From NCBI RefSeq assembly GCF_905171765.1, contig NC_053391.1, forward strand, positions 658,146,250-658,210,249: 64,000 nucleotides of DNA, read 5' to 3'. Each line of letters begins with the position of its first letter. The first letter of the stretch is position 1. Under the pieces are notes generated by a model. The model did not search any database. It worked only from the letters and a program-made list of their open reading frames with translations, and was not told the origin of the DNA. Source of the stretch: Bufo bufo (lineage: Eukaryota; Chordata; Amphibia; Anura; Bufonidae). Of this stretch, positions 11,746-22,903 are shown piece by piece. The translations under genes and the position numbers were made by a program.

Positions 11746-12757
11746 GTTAGGTTACCATCCGTACTGAGTTCATCTTACTGTTGTAGATGGGCACAGGTAT
11801 TTTTTGATCAAAAGATATTTTCTAAGCAGTAAGCACCTCAGATTTGATTATATATTAGATGTGGTATTAGTTTAAATATTCATCATATACTTTATGTTTA
11901 CAGTATGGCTGTTGTGCCATGCATTTCTTCACCTCTAAATTTGATAATGTTCACCTGGGTATTCCTTCTACCATGCAGGATGTACTGACTAATTCTGTTT
12001 CTAAACATACAGATGTAGCAAACACCAGCATCGGTGTGTTAACATGTTATCCCGACAGTGTAACGCTATGAGAACTTTAAGCTTTACAAGCTTTACACAT
12101 TGTTAAACTACACCAGCGCGACAAGCTTGTGTGTTAATGCGCCAGGAACTTCTTTAACCCCCACTACATCTGTATTTTTCCAAAATCTGTGCCACCAGAC
12201 AGGGAGGCTTAGCTTAAAGCTCCTGGTCCCAATGCAAAATCTGTAACATATGCCATTTATATTCCTATTTTTTAGGTTGAAGAGGAGCCTTTAGGCCCTA
12301 TCCAAACACCAGCACCAGGTATGACTGCTACTGTCCCACTGAACCCACTACAGTTTGACCTTCCCCATAGGTACTGCTGTAGTATGGTGCAGTGTCACCT
12401 GTTGGCTCAGAAACTGGTTGACAAGACCTGTCATAGATGTTAAGCATAATCTAGATGTTGAGCACCACCAATAGTTGTCTGTATAACAGGTGCCAAAATA
12501 TCAAATAATGGAATACCAGGGTAAAATTTTTAGGTTTCCCATGGTCACCAGGTAGTGCTGATGTAATAAGATACAAGGCCATCTGTCAGCTCACCAATAC
12601 AAGACTTTAGATGGCAAACACCACCTATGGTTGTCTGTATAACTGGTGCCAATTTTACTAGAAATAGAATAAAAGAGAACAAAACCATCACAAATGTCTA
12701 CATTATGATTGGTCGAGCAGACTGAACAATTAATACTAATGAGACTGGTATTTGCAG
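11746..12757. other. intronic sequence with a short degenerate duplication
   Basis: A block near 12455-12520 ('caccaccaatagttgtctgt') recurs in altered form near 12615-12680 ('caccacctatggttgtctgt'), giving a diverged direct duplication of unknown origin. Nothing else was recognised. Confidence 0.45.
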
Positions 12758-13508
12758 CACTTTATAATCCATACGGCATACTTGCTCAAACTAGCGCTTA
12801 ATCAAGATGGCTGACCATTTTCACATGGTTTATGGGGGAAAATAACTCGGCATGAAAAGGATGTGCCCACCATTACACGTTCTTGAACTGGGTTGAGTAC
12901 TTAAAGGGGTTGTCTCACTTCAGCAAATAGCATTTATCATGTAGAGAAAGTTAATACAAGGCACTTACTAATGTATTGTGATTGTCCATATTGCTTAATT
13001 TGCAGGCTGGATTAATCATTCCGTCACATTATGCACTGCTCGTTTCCATGGTTATGACCACCCTACAATCCAGCAGCGGTGGTTGTGCTTGCACACTATA
13101 GGAAAAAGAATCAGCCTGTGCCCACTCCCACAGTCCTGGCCACCAGAGAGGCCAGCACTTTTTCCTACAGTGTGCAAGCACGACCACCACTGATGGATTG
13201 CGGGGTGGTCATAACCCCTGGATACGAGCAGTGTATAATGTGATAGAAAAACAAATACAGCCAGCAAAGAAAGCAATATGGACAATCACAATACATTAGT
13301 AAGTGCCTTGTATTAACTTTCTCTACATGATAAATGCTATTTGCTGAAGTGAGACAAACCCTTTAAGTACTCAACCCAGTTCAAGAACGTGTAATGGTGG
13401 GCACATCCTTTTCATGCCGAGTTTTTTCCCCCATAAACCATGTGAAAATGGTCAGCCATCTTGATTAAGCGCTAGTTTGAGCAAGTATGCCGTATGGATT
13501 ATAAAGTG
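12758..13508. repeat. 751-bp near-perfect palindrome
   Basis: Bases 12758-12900 and 13367-13508 are inverted copies that differ at about one position. They begin 'cactttataatccatacggc' on the left and end with its complement on the right. A TTAA-flanked MITE fills the space between them. The dyad centre (13133) coincides with the centre of that MITE. Without the MITE the two arms would meet at a single TTAA with almost no spacer. Confidence 0.85.
12905..13362. mobile_element. TTAA-flanked palindromic MITE
   Basis: TTAA occurs at 12901-12904 and 13363-13366. The inverted ends read AGGGGTTGTCTCACTTCAGC on the left and its near-complement on the right. The outer arms match closely and the inner parts diverge around 13100-13165. 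TTAA target duplications are typical of piggyBac and Kolobok superfamilies; I cannot choose between them without an autonomous relative. Same-style elements lie at 32058, 50338 and, as half copies, 22620 and 24897. Confidence 0.75.
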
Positions 13509-13520
13509 TGAAGGCAAAAC

Positions 13521-13828
13521 TATTTCAATAAAATGGTGAATTCGTGAAAAGGAGGGGCACTCAATTATTTGAGAACTCTGGGCAGCAAATTCAATGATAT
13601 AGTTTAATCAAGTACTTGATGCGATTTTATGCATATGAGGTGTCCTTTGATGATTAAACTATATCATTGAATTTGCTGCCCAGAGTTCTCAAATAATTGA
13701 GTGCCCCAACTTTTCACGAATTTATTACTGTTTGGAGGTGGGTGTACCCAGAGGAGTGCACCTAATCCATACGGGGATCTTGGGTGAGCCGCTTAACAGT
13801 TATTTTAGTCTTTATTTCAATAAAATGG
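13521..13828. mobile_element. Hairpin insertion flanked by a 16-bp direct repeat
   Basis: The 16-mer 'tatttcaataaaatgg' occurs at 13521-13536 and again at 13813-13828, bracketing 276 bp. Inside, 13539-13613 and about 13648-13722 are inverted copies of about 75 bp with roughly 97 percent identity and a short loop. A 13 to 17-bp duplication fits target-primed reverse transcription better than a DNA transposon. Penelope-like elements often carry inverted 5' parts, and the internal 'attgagtgcc' resembles the tail phrase seen at 29853 and 48662. The family is an inference. Confidence 0.5.
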
Positions 13829-14732
13829 ACTAGATTTACTAATCCTATAGATGGCATCAATTTAGACAGGCCATTTTGACTGGCATGAGATTTATCTCAG
13901 GAGCTCAGGCTGGATGATAAATGTGGTACAGAGATAGACACTTTTCTCTGACTCTATGCCAACTATTGGTTGGCTTACCTTGAGACAGAATTTTAAGCCA
14001 TCATGTTGGAGCGATTTTGGCAAAAAATTGTGCATTTTAGTCCGCCATATTTCCCACTCAGCCCTGCTCTGCCTGCTAAGCCTCGTCCCTTGTCAAATAA
14101 ATTGGGGAAAAACTGTAGAATCCCTAGTTGGGCCCAAACTGTGCCATTTTGCACCACTTTTCAGACAGATTTTAGACACAGTCGTATTTGGGCCCATATC
14201 ACAAAATATTAGAAAAAGCCTTGACAGGCTGCATTTCACAACAAAAGTGGTGGCCGCACCTAGACTTACGATACACATTGTGTAAATCATGTTTTCTTTT
14301 TCTGGTTGGTCATTTCGCACTACCCATCTCAGGAGATATTGAGCCAGTAGAAAAGGCAAGGACACATCTGTATATGCTAACGTAGAGTGCCATCTTTTTC
14401 TCAATTTTTTCAGTATGGAATGCAATAAGACTCCTTTCTATATGTCCAGGTATGAAACTGGAGACAATGTAGGTAAATAGAAGCACCAAACTCCTCTATG
14501 CAAGCCCTATTATGGCCCCGTAAAAGACAGAGCTTTAATATGTCCATGTGCCCTTAAAATGAGGATAGGGCAGATTATGGCACTGCTGTTTGCAGGTGTT
14601 AAGGTTACAATGAATGGAAGTTGTGAGATCCTGGAAAAAAAACTCAGCCAAAAACACCTTTAAAAAACACTTGAAATTCCTGTCTTTTTTTCACGTGTAT
14701 GTGTGTAAAGGAGACTCAGGATAGTTCATCAA
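13829..14732. other. intronic sequence, nothing recognised
   Basis: Overlapping short frames at 13956-14425 occur on both strands with no recognisable domain, so I do not call a gene. Confidence 0.45.
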
Positions 14733-15009
14733 TAGGGATGAGCGAATCGACTTTGGATGAAACATCTGAAGTAGATTTGCATAAAACTTTGAACCGAACC
14801 AGAGTTCGGGAAATGTTTTTTTATAGTACAAATTAATTTATGAAGTTAGTACGAGAAGTCTCGTGAGACTTTGCAAAGTAATAACTTCGGCTCATTGGAG
14901 CCAATACATTCTAATACTGTATGGAGCAGGAGCTCCGTACAGTTTTGGAACAAAGTTTTATGCGAATCGACTTCGGATGGTTCATCCGAAGTCTATTCGC
15001 TCATCCCTA
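14733..15009. mobile_element. hAT-like MITE with 'tagggatgagcgaat' ends
   Basis: Inverted ends TAGGGATGAGCGAATCGACT and its near-complement at 15009 define a 277-bp element. The flanks are 'ttcatcaa' on the left and 'gtcatcaa' on the right, seven of eight bases alike, which fits the 8-bp target duplication of hAT elements. It has no coding sequence. Confidence 0.65.
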
Positions 15010-16379
15010 GTCATCAATATGAGTTCCATGGCACACCCAGCAGTCCCAACGATCAGCTGTTTCAGGCAGCCATAAACTGTGGATGAAAGACTTGAATGGG
15101 AGCTGACCTGCAGTACCCTGGCACGGCCACTACACCCAGGATGGCGCTTTCTGTTTCCAGCTCCATCCACTGTATAGTTTCCGGTGCTGACCCTATACGA
15201 GATGTCGGACACCCACCGATCTGATATATATGACCTATATATGTTGGCTATCGATGTTTAAGTCCAGGAAAACCTCTATACAGTTTCTTCATGCATTCTT
15301 CCACATTGGACTTGTCATCTCAGAAGTAAGGACACTTTACATAAAAACTGCAAATAAGAATCTGTCTTGAACTATCTTGTGACAAGGGCTTTTACGGCAC
15401 ACACGCCATCCAATAAACTCGGTAGTGATGTTTAAATTTTAGATTGCTTTTCTCCCTCATCCCTTCATCATATATATGACCTGAACGACAGGTTTTTATG
15501 TTTAATAAACTGACTGACAGGCTCCAAGGACACAGTCGGAGAGAACACTTCCCAGTCTTCTTTGCCTTCTCTAGCTGCAGACAAGAACAAGTGGAAGAAA
15601 TTCTGAGAGATAAAATGATTTATGATTAGCTCTGTGTCTTTGTGGGAGAGGAGAGCAGGACTATTTCACACCGTGTTATTAGAAAAGAACTGGGACAATA
15701 CCTACTTTACTAGAAATGGATTATATTAGCAGATTCAGCTCACTGAATCCGGGAAATTGTGATTCAACAGCAGTTATAGAGTTACCTTACTCAGGATCCT
15801 AGTAAGGCGGCGGTCTTCAGTGACACGTGGCCAAGCTGCAGATTACCAGGGGGCACCAACAAGCCACTTTGCCTTGACCAGGATATTTAAAAACACCAAC
15901 CTTTTTCCTCTGGTGAAACTAAGCCCTGTCTTACTACTAATGACTTTAAAGGGTAGTCTTATGAAGATGACCCGCTCCATATGACTTACGAGACCCTATG
16001 AGCCAAATTGAAGAGCTACATTGTGAGAGCAACTTCCCCTTTGGTGGGCTCAAGCTTTCGTGCATTACATGGACGGCCATTCATCTGCAATGCCACCATA
16101 TAATGCCACAATTTGGTTGACTGAATTAAGGGGCTTTCTCTAATAATTTGTTCAAGGATCATGGAAATGATGTGGAGGGAGAAACAAACGCCAGGCCCAT
16201 CTGTCCTGGGTGGCAAATCCCAGAAATTTTCTATGGACTCATTACTCTCTTCTGTCCCCTACAGTATCTACAGTTGTGTCCTTCCTTACTTTTCCTCTTG
16301 GATCGAGATATTGATCGTGAGATGACCTGCTTTGAAAAAAAGTTTTGCATCACTCTGTTGGGAATTATAAGTAACACAA
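15010..16379. other. intronic sequence, possible MITE fragment
   Basis: The 15014-15260 part looks like half of an old repeat. The rest shows no conserved frame, tandem array or element end. Confidence 0.4.
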
Positions 16380-17115
16380 GTGCAACGAGCCCATGAGGAG
16401 CCGATGCAGAAGATGGGAGTAGTAGCAGCCCTGAGGAATTGTCACAATATAGTCCTTCAGGCCATTTCTCCCTGGGGTTTGGTGCAGTGAAAATATAGAT
16501 TGAAAAATCAGGCCGGAAGTGAGTGTATAACAGTCTCTCTTTTCTTAGTGCAAAATATAACATGTGGCACATCCAGCAGCAATAAATACAAAGTCCAGTT
16601 TCTGGCACCAGATGAGGAGGTATGGTGGCTGGTTGTGTGGCAATAGGTTGGCACTAGCTAGCATTTTTGGATATTGGAGCCCATTGTAGTACAGGGCTTA
16701 CTATTAGTCTGGCATAGCCATGGTTAAGGTGGGTGGTGGTGTCTGAGCTGTTGCACCCCACTTTGCAGCAGTGTCTGTAAAGCTGTATATTGCTGATCAC
16801 TCTGTTGTTTTGTCTCTTAAGTGGTTTCTTGAGGCAGGATTAAGTTGTTCTCAGAGGAGGAGAGTATCTGGCTCCTGAGTTTCCCCTTACAGTGGATTAA
16901 GATACAGTCCCTGGGAGTGGGAGCTCTGACTTGTGCTTCCTCACTCTCCCACGATTCCAACAGGAACACTACTTCTCCTCCTCTTTGTCTGGACTGGGAC
17001 TACCTTTCCTGGCAGGAAGCAGGACCAGCCCACTCCTACCAAGGGGAGAGGAACAGGGTAGTTGGCCCTATTACTGCCAACCATAGTCAACCATTACCTT
17101 CCTTGCTGGAATAAA
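16380..17115. repeat. Unclassified dispersed repeat, copy 1
   Basis: This block shares ordered landmarks with 56930-57495: 'gatgggagtagtag', 'aggccggaagtgag', 'tttctggcacca', 'cctggcaggaagcaggacca' and 'ctcctaccaaggggagagga'. Both copies are on the same strand and diverged, with different internal deletions. Ends and target duplications are unclear. It could be a degenerate LTR or another retroelement remnant. Confidence 0.5.
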
Positions 17116-17320
17116 GGGCATAGAATCACATTACAATACACAATTTTGTACAATTGCAGATACCCCCCAGGTCTGGGTACCGCACAAGTGTTTTTTATTT
17201 TTTCAATGATGATCATCTCAGACTAGAAATTTTGATATCTCAAGCCAATAGCTAAAGGTAAGAACAGGCACATGTGTTCAAATTTAAACATATGTGGGCC
17301 ACAAAAAAAACTGTGGTGAG

Positions 17321-18058
17321 TAGAGATGAGCGAATCGATTCTACACAAATTAAATTAATTACAAATTTCCCAAAAGATTCAAATTTTGGCAAATCCAAAA
17401 CTTATTTTATTCTTCCAGAAACCATTTTACAGCTCAGACAGAAAAAGAGGCATTCACTTCCAAAAATAGAAATGTTTTGGACTTTTTTTAAATAAAAATC
17501 TGACAAAAATCTGTTTGTTACCACTGGCTAACATCCGTTTACCTATAGCCATATACAGTATGTCACTGTCATTCTGATATTACTAATGATCTCTTAGCAT
17601 TAAAGATCTTGAAAGGGGTTGGATACCGTCCTAGTAGACCTTCGAGTGTCATGCACAAGTTTCAGGGCAATTGAGGCACTTTCGAATAGGATCAAATACA
17701 TTTTGGACCTAATGGCATTTGGTGGCCATTTTGCCACAGTTGGACTCAAAACAAGTTTTGGAAAATTAGCTCATTTCCAGTGAGTATACCATACTCTCTC
17801 TCTCTCTCTCTCAGGCAGAAATCCTCTTCATTTGTTGAAATAGTATGGAAGTAGCCCAGGATCAATACTCGGTACTCCTGGGCTAGGAAGAAATCGGATT
17901 TCATGTTTTAATTAACAATGAAATAAAAAGGTGTGCTTTTTCTCTCTAATCTCTTTCTATTCTTCGACATTGAATCACACAAAATTTAGGTTCTTTCAGG
18001 AACTTTTTGGAAAATTCAGGTTGAAATTTCAAAATTTTACAATTGATTCACTCATCTC
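17321..18058. repeat. Element with 'tagagatgagcgaat' ends
   Basis: The left end TAGAGATGAGCGAATCGATT is mirrored at about 18038-18058 ('attgattcactcatctca'). The 738-bp interior is AT-rich with no coding sequence, and a (TC)n run lies near 17796-17813. The shared end places it with the MITE families at 9418 and 14733. The exact target duplication was not resolved. Confidence 0.5.
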
Positions 18059-18239
18059 AATTTGTTATATTTTATAATTGTACTTTTCGTTCTTCTGTAT
18101 GCTGTATATTGGACGCATTTTCATCTAGAATAAACTACTTGCAAACAGTTGTTCCTTGTGCTTGAATATTTACTATAATGGGTCAACAACGTGTCCCTCC
18201 AAAAAGTTAATAAGAGCAAACTGGAGATGGCGCTTTCCT

Positions 18240-18935
18240 AGCCTGTGACCCCCACTTCCCCTGTCGAATCATAGAGAAAGTCTGTGAGTCATACTTCCCC
18301 TCCCACTTAAAGAGAAAGCCTGTGAGTCCTGATTCCCCCTCCCACTTATAGAGAAATCCTGTGAGTCCTGCTTCCCCCTCCCACTTATAGAGAAATCCTG
18401 TGAGTCCTGCTTCCCCCTCCCACTTATAGAGAAAGCCTGTGAGTCCTGCTTCCCCCTCCCACTTATATAAAAAGCCTTTCAGCCCTACTTCGTCCATCCG
18501 CTTAAAGAGAAAGCCTGTGAGTCCTGCTTCCCCCTCCCACTTATAGAGAAAGCCTTTCAGCCCTACTTCCTCCACCCGCTTAAAGAGTAACTCTCTGAAT
18601 CTTGCTTCCCCCACCTACTCATAGAGAAAGTCTGTGAGACTTGCTACCCCACCAATTCATAGAGAAAGCCTATGAGTGCTGCTTCCCCACCCACCTATAG
18701 AGAAAGCCTGTGAATCCTGCTTCCCCACACATGTATAGAGAAAGCCTATGAGTCCTACTTCCTCCACCCATTTATAGAGAATCTATGTGAGTCTTGCTTT
18801 CCCTACCTATTCAGAGAGAAAATCTGTGAATCCAGCTACCCCATCCATTCATGCTGAAAGCCTGTAAGTCCTACTTCCCCACCAACTGAAAGAGAGCTTG
18901 TGAGTTCTGCTTCCCCCAACCACTCATAGTGATTG
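18240..18935. repeat. 39-bp minisatellite
   Basis: A unit of about 39 bp, 'agagaaagcctgtgagtcct' followed by 'gcttccccctcccacttat', repeats about 17 times. Divergence is low in the centre and rises towards 18930. Because 39 is divisible by three, the minus strand stays open and reads a 13-residue repeat (GEAGLTGFLYKWE) at 18614-18207. That frame is a by-product of the periodicity; there is no other sign of a gene. Confidence 0.85.
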
Positions 18936-19451
18936 ACAGTTTTCTATACAGGTAGAGACTTGTCAATCACATTTGTTGGCGGGGCGGAGGAGCAGTACTT
19001 CAGCTTTGTCTCTGTAGAAAATTATATATTTTAGTGTTAGCCCTTCTATCATTTTCTGCTCTCAGACAGAAGGCCTGACAGCAGCATAGATTCAGTCAGT
19101 GCCAAAAGGGGAGAGCAGAGGCTGCAATCAAAACTGACCTCTTGTTGTCCTACAAGTGGGCAGAAGATTAGTGACATTTCAGGAACAAAGCATCCATCCA
19201 TACTAGATAAAACTACTACATTTCACACTTTCACATAAGGTATACAGGTCCTATACAGCACAAATCATTAGTAGTTAGATGGTGAGCCCAGACAGTTTCA
19301 CCAGAGCCACAAGATATGTCTTTAAAGTCAATGTAGAAACCTTGTAATCATAACCATTGATGGACACCTGAAGCTGGTGGATTGTTTACATGTGGCCTAC
19401 CGTATATTAAATGTGCATTTGCTCAACAGTAATTTTCCCATTACAACTCAC
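18936..19451 (-). other. contactin intron sequence
   Basis: This is the start of the intron downstream of the exon at 19452-19686 (minus strand). No further exon with a contactin reading frame was found between here and base 1. Confidence 0.5.
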
Positions 19452-19686
19452 CTCCTTCAGCAGAGCAGATGAATACAATGTCACTGAAGGGTCCATCACC
19501 TTTATTATTGTATACCCCAACTTTAACCTCAAAAGGGGTGAGTGGTGGGGTGCTCTCATCTCTATAGATAAATTTAGAGGCATCAGAAGAGGTCACCATT
19601 TTCTCCTTCCATCCTCTGGTGTCATTAGGTCTGAAGGCGACAATGTATCCAAATCCTTCACCATTCTGAAACTCTTCTGAGACAGG
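19452..19686 (-). CDS. CNTN5: Contactin exon, fibronectin type III domain (CNTN5-like)
   Basis: This 235-bp exon encodes 78 residues from [20 protein letters not shown] through [18 protein letters not shown] to CSAEG. That is the bulk of a fibronectin type III domain of the contactin family, GPI-anchored neural immunoglobulin-superfamily adhesion proteins. The wording ([20 protein letters not shown]) is closest to contactin-5 in my memory; contactin-3, -4 and -6 usually read differently at these positions. The acceptor is ttgcag before 19686 and the donor is gtgagt after 19452. The exon starts in phase 0 and ends in phase 1. It follows the exon at 19923-19993 after a 236-bp intron, and together they read ...VITWE-PVSEE... 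without a gap. Confidence 0.9.
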
Positions 19687-19922
19687 CTGCAAGAAACATA
19701 CCCTTGATGAATATACAATGTGCACCTCAAAAAAAATATATATATATGATTTTTGTGACACAGTTTAGCATTTTGCCTGGAGTGGCTCTCCATTCTGGTC
19801 TCCTCTATGATGTATGAGCCACAAAAGACTACATCGGAGCTGCTATTATTTATGGACTGTCTCCAAAATACTAATGCATTGATGGAACATAAAAGAAAAT
19901 AGTTACAAGGACATTTGCATAC
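19687..19922 (-). other. 236-bp contactin intron
   Basis: On the minus strand this starts with gtatgc and ends with ttgcag. It is the only short intron here and carries no transposon that I recognise, only a short (TA)n run near 19738. Confidence 0.85.
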
Positions 19923-19993
19923 CTCCCAAGTTATCACCAATTCATGGCGTCTTCCACTGCCCCCGCTGACATTTGCTGGAGGAGTTTTCGGCA
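19923..19993 (-). CDS. CNTN5: Contactin exon, start of a fibronectin type III domain (CNTN5-like)
   Basis: This 71-bp exon reads PKTPPANVSGGSGRRHELVI then TWE, the first strand of a contactin fibronectin domain. It begins with the last two bases of a split codon. Joined to the single G that ends the exon at 51066, that codon is GTG (valine), giving EA-V-PKTPP. The acceptor is cctcttag and the donor is gtatgc. The SGRRHELVI wording supports contactin-5. The preceding intron is about 31.1 kb and the following one 236 bp. The exon is short, and the splice-site match together with frame continuity to both neighbours is the main support. Confidence 0.9.
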
Positions 19994-20054
19994 CTAAGAG
20001 GAAAAGAGTATAATCATTACATTTTTACATCCGATTACATTATAGCGGCAAATA

Positions 20055-20402
20055 TTGGATGACAGAGAGGTAAAAGAGGAGAGAATATTTAAAAGAAGAA
20101 AAACTGCTACAAGAGGACATAGTTTTAAATTAGAGGGGCAAAGGTTTAAAAGTAATATCAGGAAGTATTACTTTACTGAGAGAGTAGTGGATGCATGGAA
20201 TAGCCTTCCTGCAGAAGTGGTAGCTGCAAATACAGTGAAGGAGTTTAAGCATGCATGGGATAGGGATAAGGCCATCCTTCATATAAGATAGGGCCAGGGG
20301 CTATTCATAGTATTCAGTATATTGGGCAGACTAGATGGGTCAAATGGTTCTTATCTGCCGACACATTCTATGTTTCTATGTTTCTATGTTTCTATGTTTC
20401 TA
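20055..20402 (+). mobile_element. CR1 LINE 3' end
   Basis: The plus strand encodes the CR1 ORF2 C-terminus: RRKTATRGHSFKLEGQRFKS, then YYFTERVVDAWNSLPAEVV, ending with a stop at 20289. After a short 3' UTR ('ggcagactagatgggtca') comes the diagnostic 8-bp tail repeat 'ttctatgt', about four copies up to 20400. It is 5'-truncated, as CR1 copies usually are. It lies in the 31-kb contactin intron, opposite in sense to the gene. Confidence 0.9.
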
Positions 20403-20646
20403 CATACAGGGTTTGGCATCCAGCTTTCCTAGAGCTCTGACTGGCTATTCTGTCTGGTAATGCAGTAGTATTAATCTCTTGCATATGGTAATCTATAGAA
20501 GATTACTTATTAGATGGGGCTACGCGGAATCTTGGCCACACCAATGACCACTGTGTAGTGGTGCAGGCACCGAACTGAACTGAATGGGCGATCCTTGGTG
20601 ATGCGGTGGGTTTTGCTGCCAAGACCGCTATTTAGCCCCAGCCTTA

Positions 20647-20962
20647 GGGCTCTTGCACACGAGAGTATTTTCTTTCAGTGTCAGCTCTGTTTTTTTTTGC
20701 GGACCGTATGCGGAACCATTCATTTCCATGGGACCGCAAAAAGTTACTCCGTGTGCATTCCGTTTCCGTATGTCCGCATGTCCGTTCCGCAAAAAAAGAA
20801 CATGTCCTATTATTGTCTGCATAACAGACAAGGATAGGACTGTTCTTTTAGGGGCCAGCTGTTCCATTCCGCAAGATACGGAATGCACATGGACGTCATC
20901 CGTATTTTTGCAGATCCGTGTTTTGCAGATCGCAAAATACATTCGGTCGTATGCATGAGCCC
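20647..20962. mobile_element. PIF/Harbinger-like MITE
   Basis: TTA is present at 20644-20646 and 20963-20965. The inverted ends read GGGCTCTTGCACACGA and TCGTATGCATGAGCCC. The interior is rich in 'tccgtatgtccgcatgtccg' type sub-palindromes. A 3-bp TWA duplication is the Harbinger signature. No coding sequence. Confidence 0.7.
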
Positions 20963-20965
20963 TTA

Positions 20966-22379
20966 GAAGTAGAAGAAAGCTGTGCAAGGTTTGTTATATT
21001 ACAGCATGAGATCTTATAATAGAGGTCGTATTGGCTGTCACCCAGTTTTCCTAGAAATAGATATCAGTACAGACACCGTATGACTCAATTCAACCGCAAA
21101 GCAACAATTAATGTAGATATATACAAGCAGTACATAAAACAAACCAAGAGAATAATACTAAAATAAAAGAGGATATGTCTTGTACAGCTTGTAAATATGA
21201 TCATGGTGGGATCGTAAGATTAAAGAGTTGCCCAGGACTCAGTATCAGGGAAGCCGCATGCTTGTGATGCATCGGGTTGACCGGGAGCAACAACAACTAA
21301 AAATAATCAGACCAAAGGGGGAAATAAAATGAAATAAACAAACAATTATATACCTGTTAAACCTCTGCACTTCAGCACCACAACTATAGGGCCGGGTCCA
21401 TGTTTACTGTGCTGCGGCAATGATGTCCTATCAACACATGCGACTAACCACTGGCCTCAACTGTCTTACGGCTGAGGTCAGTTGTTGGCTGCAGTAATAA
21501 TTTCTGTCAACATGATGTCATTGTTGCAGCACCGTAAACAAAGACCGACAAGAGACACCTGAGCAGAAGCTAGTTCTGCCTATTCAGGTTTTTTATACAC
21601 ATACTAGTCACCTTGAAGGTGTTCTCAGTGATCTTACTCATGGTCCCTGGCTCTCAGGACATGGCTTCTGCTGCCAGTGACTCACTATATGTACACCTGG
21701 TTCTCAGCGACACAGCTCCTTAGATTCCCAATCCGCACACCTGCTCTTGGTCCCTCATCTTCTGGTCACCTGAAGGCATGTGTGAAGAGCTGGCTGTGGA
21801 CTAAAGATTACTGGACCAATGGACTTAGAGCTGAATCCACAGCTCTAAGTGATACAAACATTTTCCAGCACAAAGCACTGGTTACTTTATTGTTGTGGTT
21901 TATAAGGTGTATTCATTTTCTGGTATTTTAAGGAGCATATAAACTAATAGATTATGGTTAATGGATCGAGGAAGCGCACCAGGAATGGAGGACTAGAGGG
22001 GTTCCCGTCTTGACTCCATCAACCTACGGACCCTGTGGCTTCACTGTGAAATTTGGGAGCGGCTCCTTGAGAAACACAGTTCACACATACACATGCCATG
22101 CTCATCCAGATCCCAGAACCATGAAGTGAGACATGCTGGCTGGATCTTATGTCCACGAGATTGGTAATTAGAGTAAAGCAATTATTCCATTAGCCTAGTT
22201 AGTGTCTCGGGGGCTTCAATTAAGCCATTGTTGTACCAGCCACCACTCCCGTTATGTGCATGGTGATGGTTAGAGCTAGTGGTGCCGTCCCCACAGAGGG
22301 TCTGACATGTAGTCTCAGATGAGGTGCCTCGCCTCAGGGAAATTGATCCACCAATGCACAGTTAGTACAACTTCCATCT
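20966..22379. other. intronic sequence, old repeats possible
   Basis: The parts at 21340-21560 and 21640-21900 have the look of degraded repeats but no end or family could be fixed. No conserved frame was seen. Confidence 0.4.
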
Positions 22380-22530
22380 CGAATGGATTTTCTGCGACTG
22401 TTGCGTCGCAGTCGCAGCATGTTGCATGTTGCAGTTCGACACCATAGACTGCCATTATAAAAATTGTCGCGCGACATTGGTGCAACAAAATGTTGCGCGA
22501 CAAATGTCGTCGTGTAGACCTAGCCTAAGC
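22380..22530. repeat. MITE end with 'tcgcgcgac' repeats
   Basis: Short self-complementary 'gtcgcgcgacat' and 'ttgcgcgacaaa' blocks end in 'gtgtagacctagcctaa'. That matches a frog-type MITE terminus followed by TAA. Only one end is present. Confidence 0.45.
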
Positions 22531-22619
22531 GGGCACAACATTTGACATGGCATGCAAGTTACTGGACAACATTCTGATTGCTTGACATGATGTTAATTTT
22601 GGAGAGTGGTACGAAACAT

Positions 22620-22903
22620 CCCCGGGCAATCGCAGCGCACAGCTCACAGCCTGGGAGGTTTTTTTCTCTCAGGCTGTGAGCTGTGCGCTGCGATTGGCCA
22701 GCGCTGCAGCCTAGGAGAAGGAGACGCCCACAGGACAAGGGAAGACACCGCCTACTATAACTTAAGGAGCAAAGGTACCGGAGGGCATAACGGGAGAATG
22801 GAGCGGCGCCCGGGGATAATAGTAAGTGCAGTGAGATCCCCGGGCGCCGCTCTACATGGCAGCATACTTAGTTCACATAGTTTTTACAAGTGAAAGGTCC
22901 TCT
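22620..22903. repeat. TTAA-type MITE, right part, inserted in CR1
   Basis: Two hairpins, 'cagcgcacagctcacagcct' with its complement and 'gcggcgcccggggat' with its complement, lead to an end 'gtgaaaggtcctctttaa' with TTAA at 22904-22907. Directly beyond it begins the CR1 sequence. The left terminus is not visible. Confidence 0.5.

Noticed and set aside
18207..18614. 135-codon protein with 13-residue repeats
   Set aside because: Explained by the 39-bp unit being a multiple of three; no signal, splice site or homologue evident.
19441..19450. Extending the contactin exon past 19452
   Set aside because: The sequence there is a clear gtgagt donor, and using it gives the phase needed for the next contactin exon.
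1..19451. Search for the next downstream contactin exon
   Set aside because: No stretch with acceptor, donor and contactin fibronectin motifs was found by eye on the minus strand.
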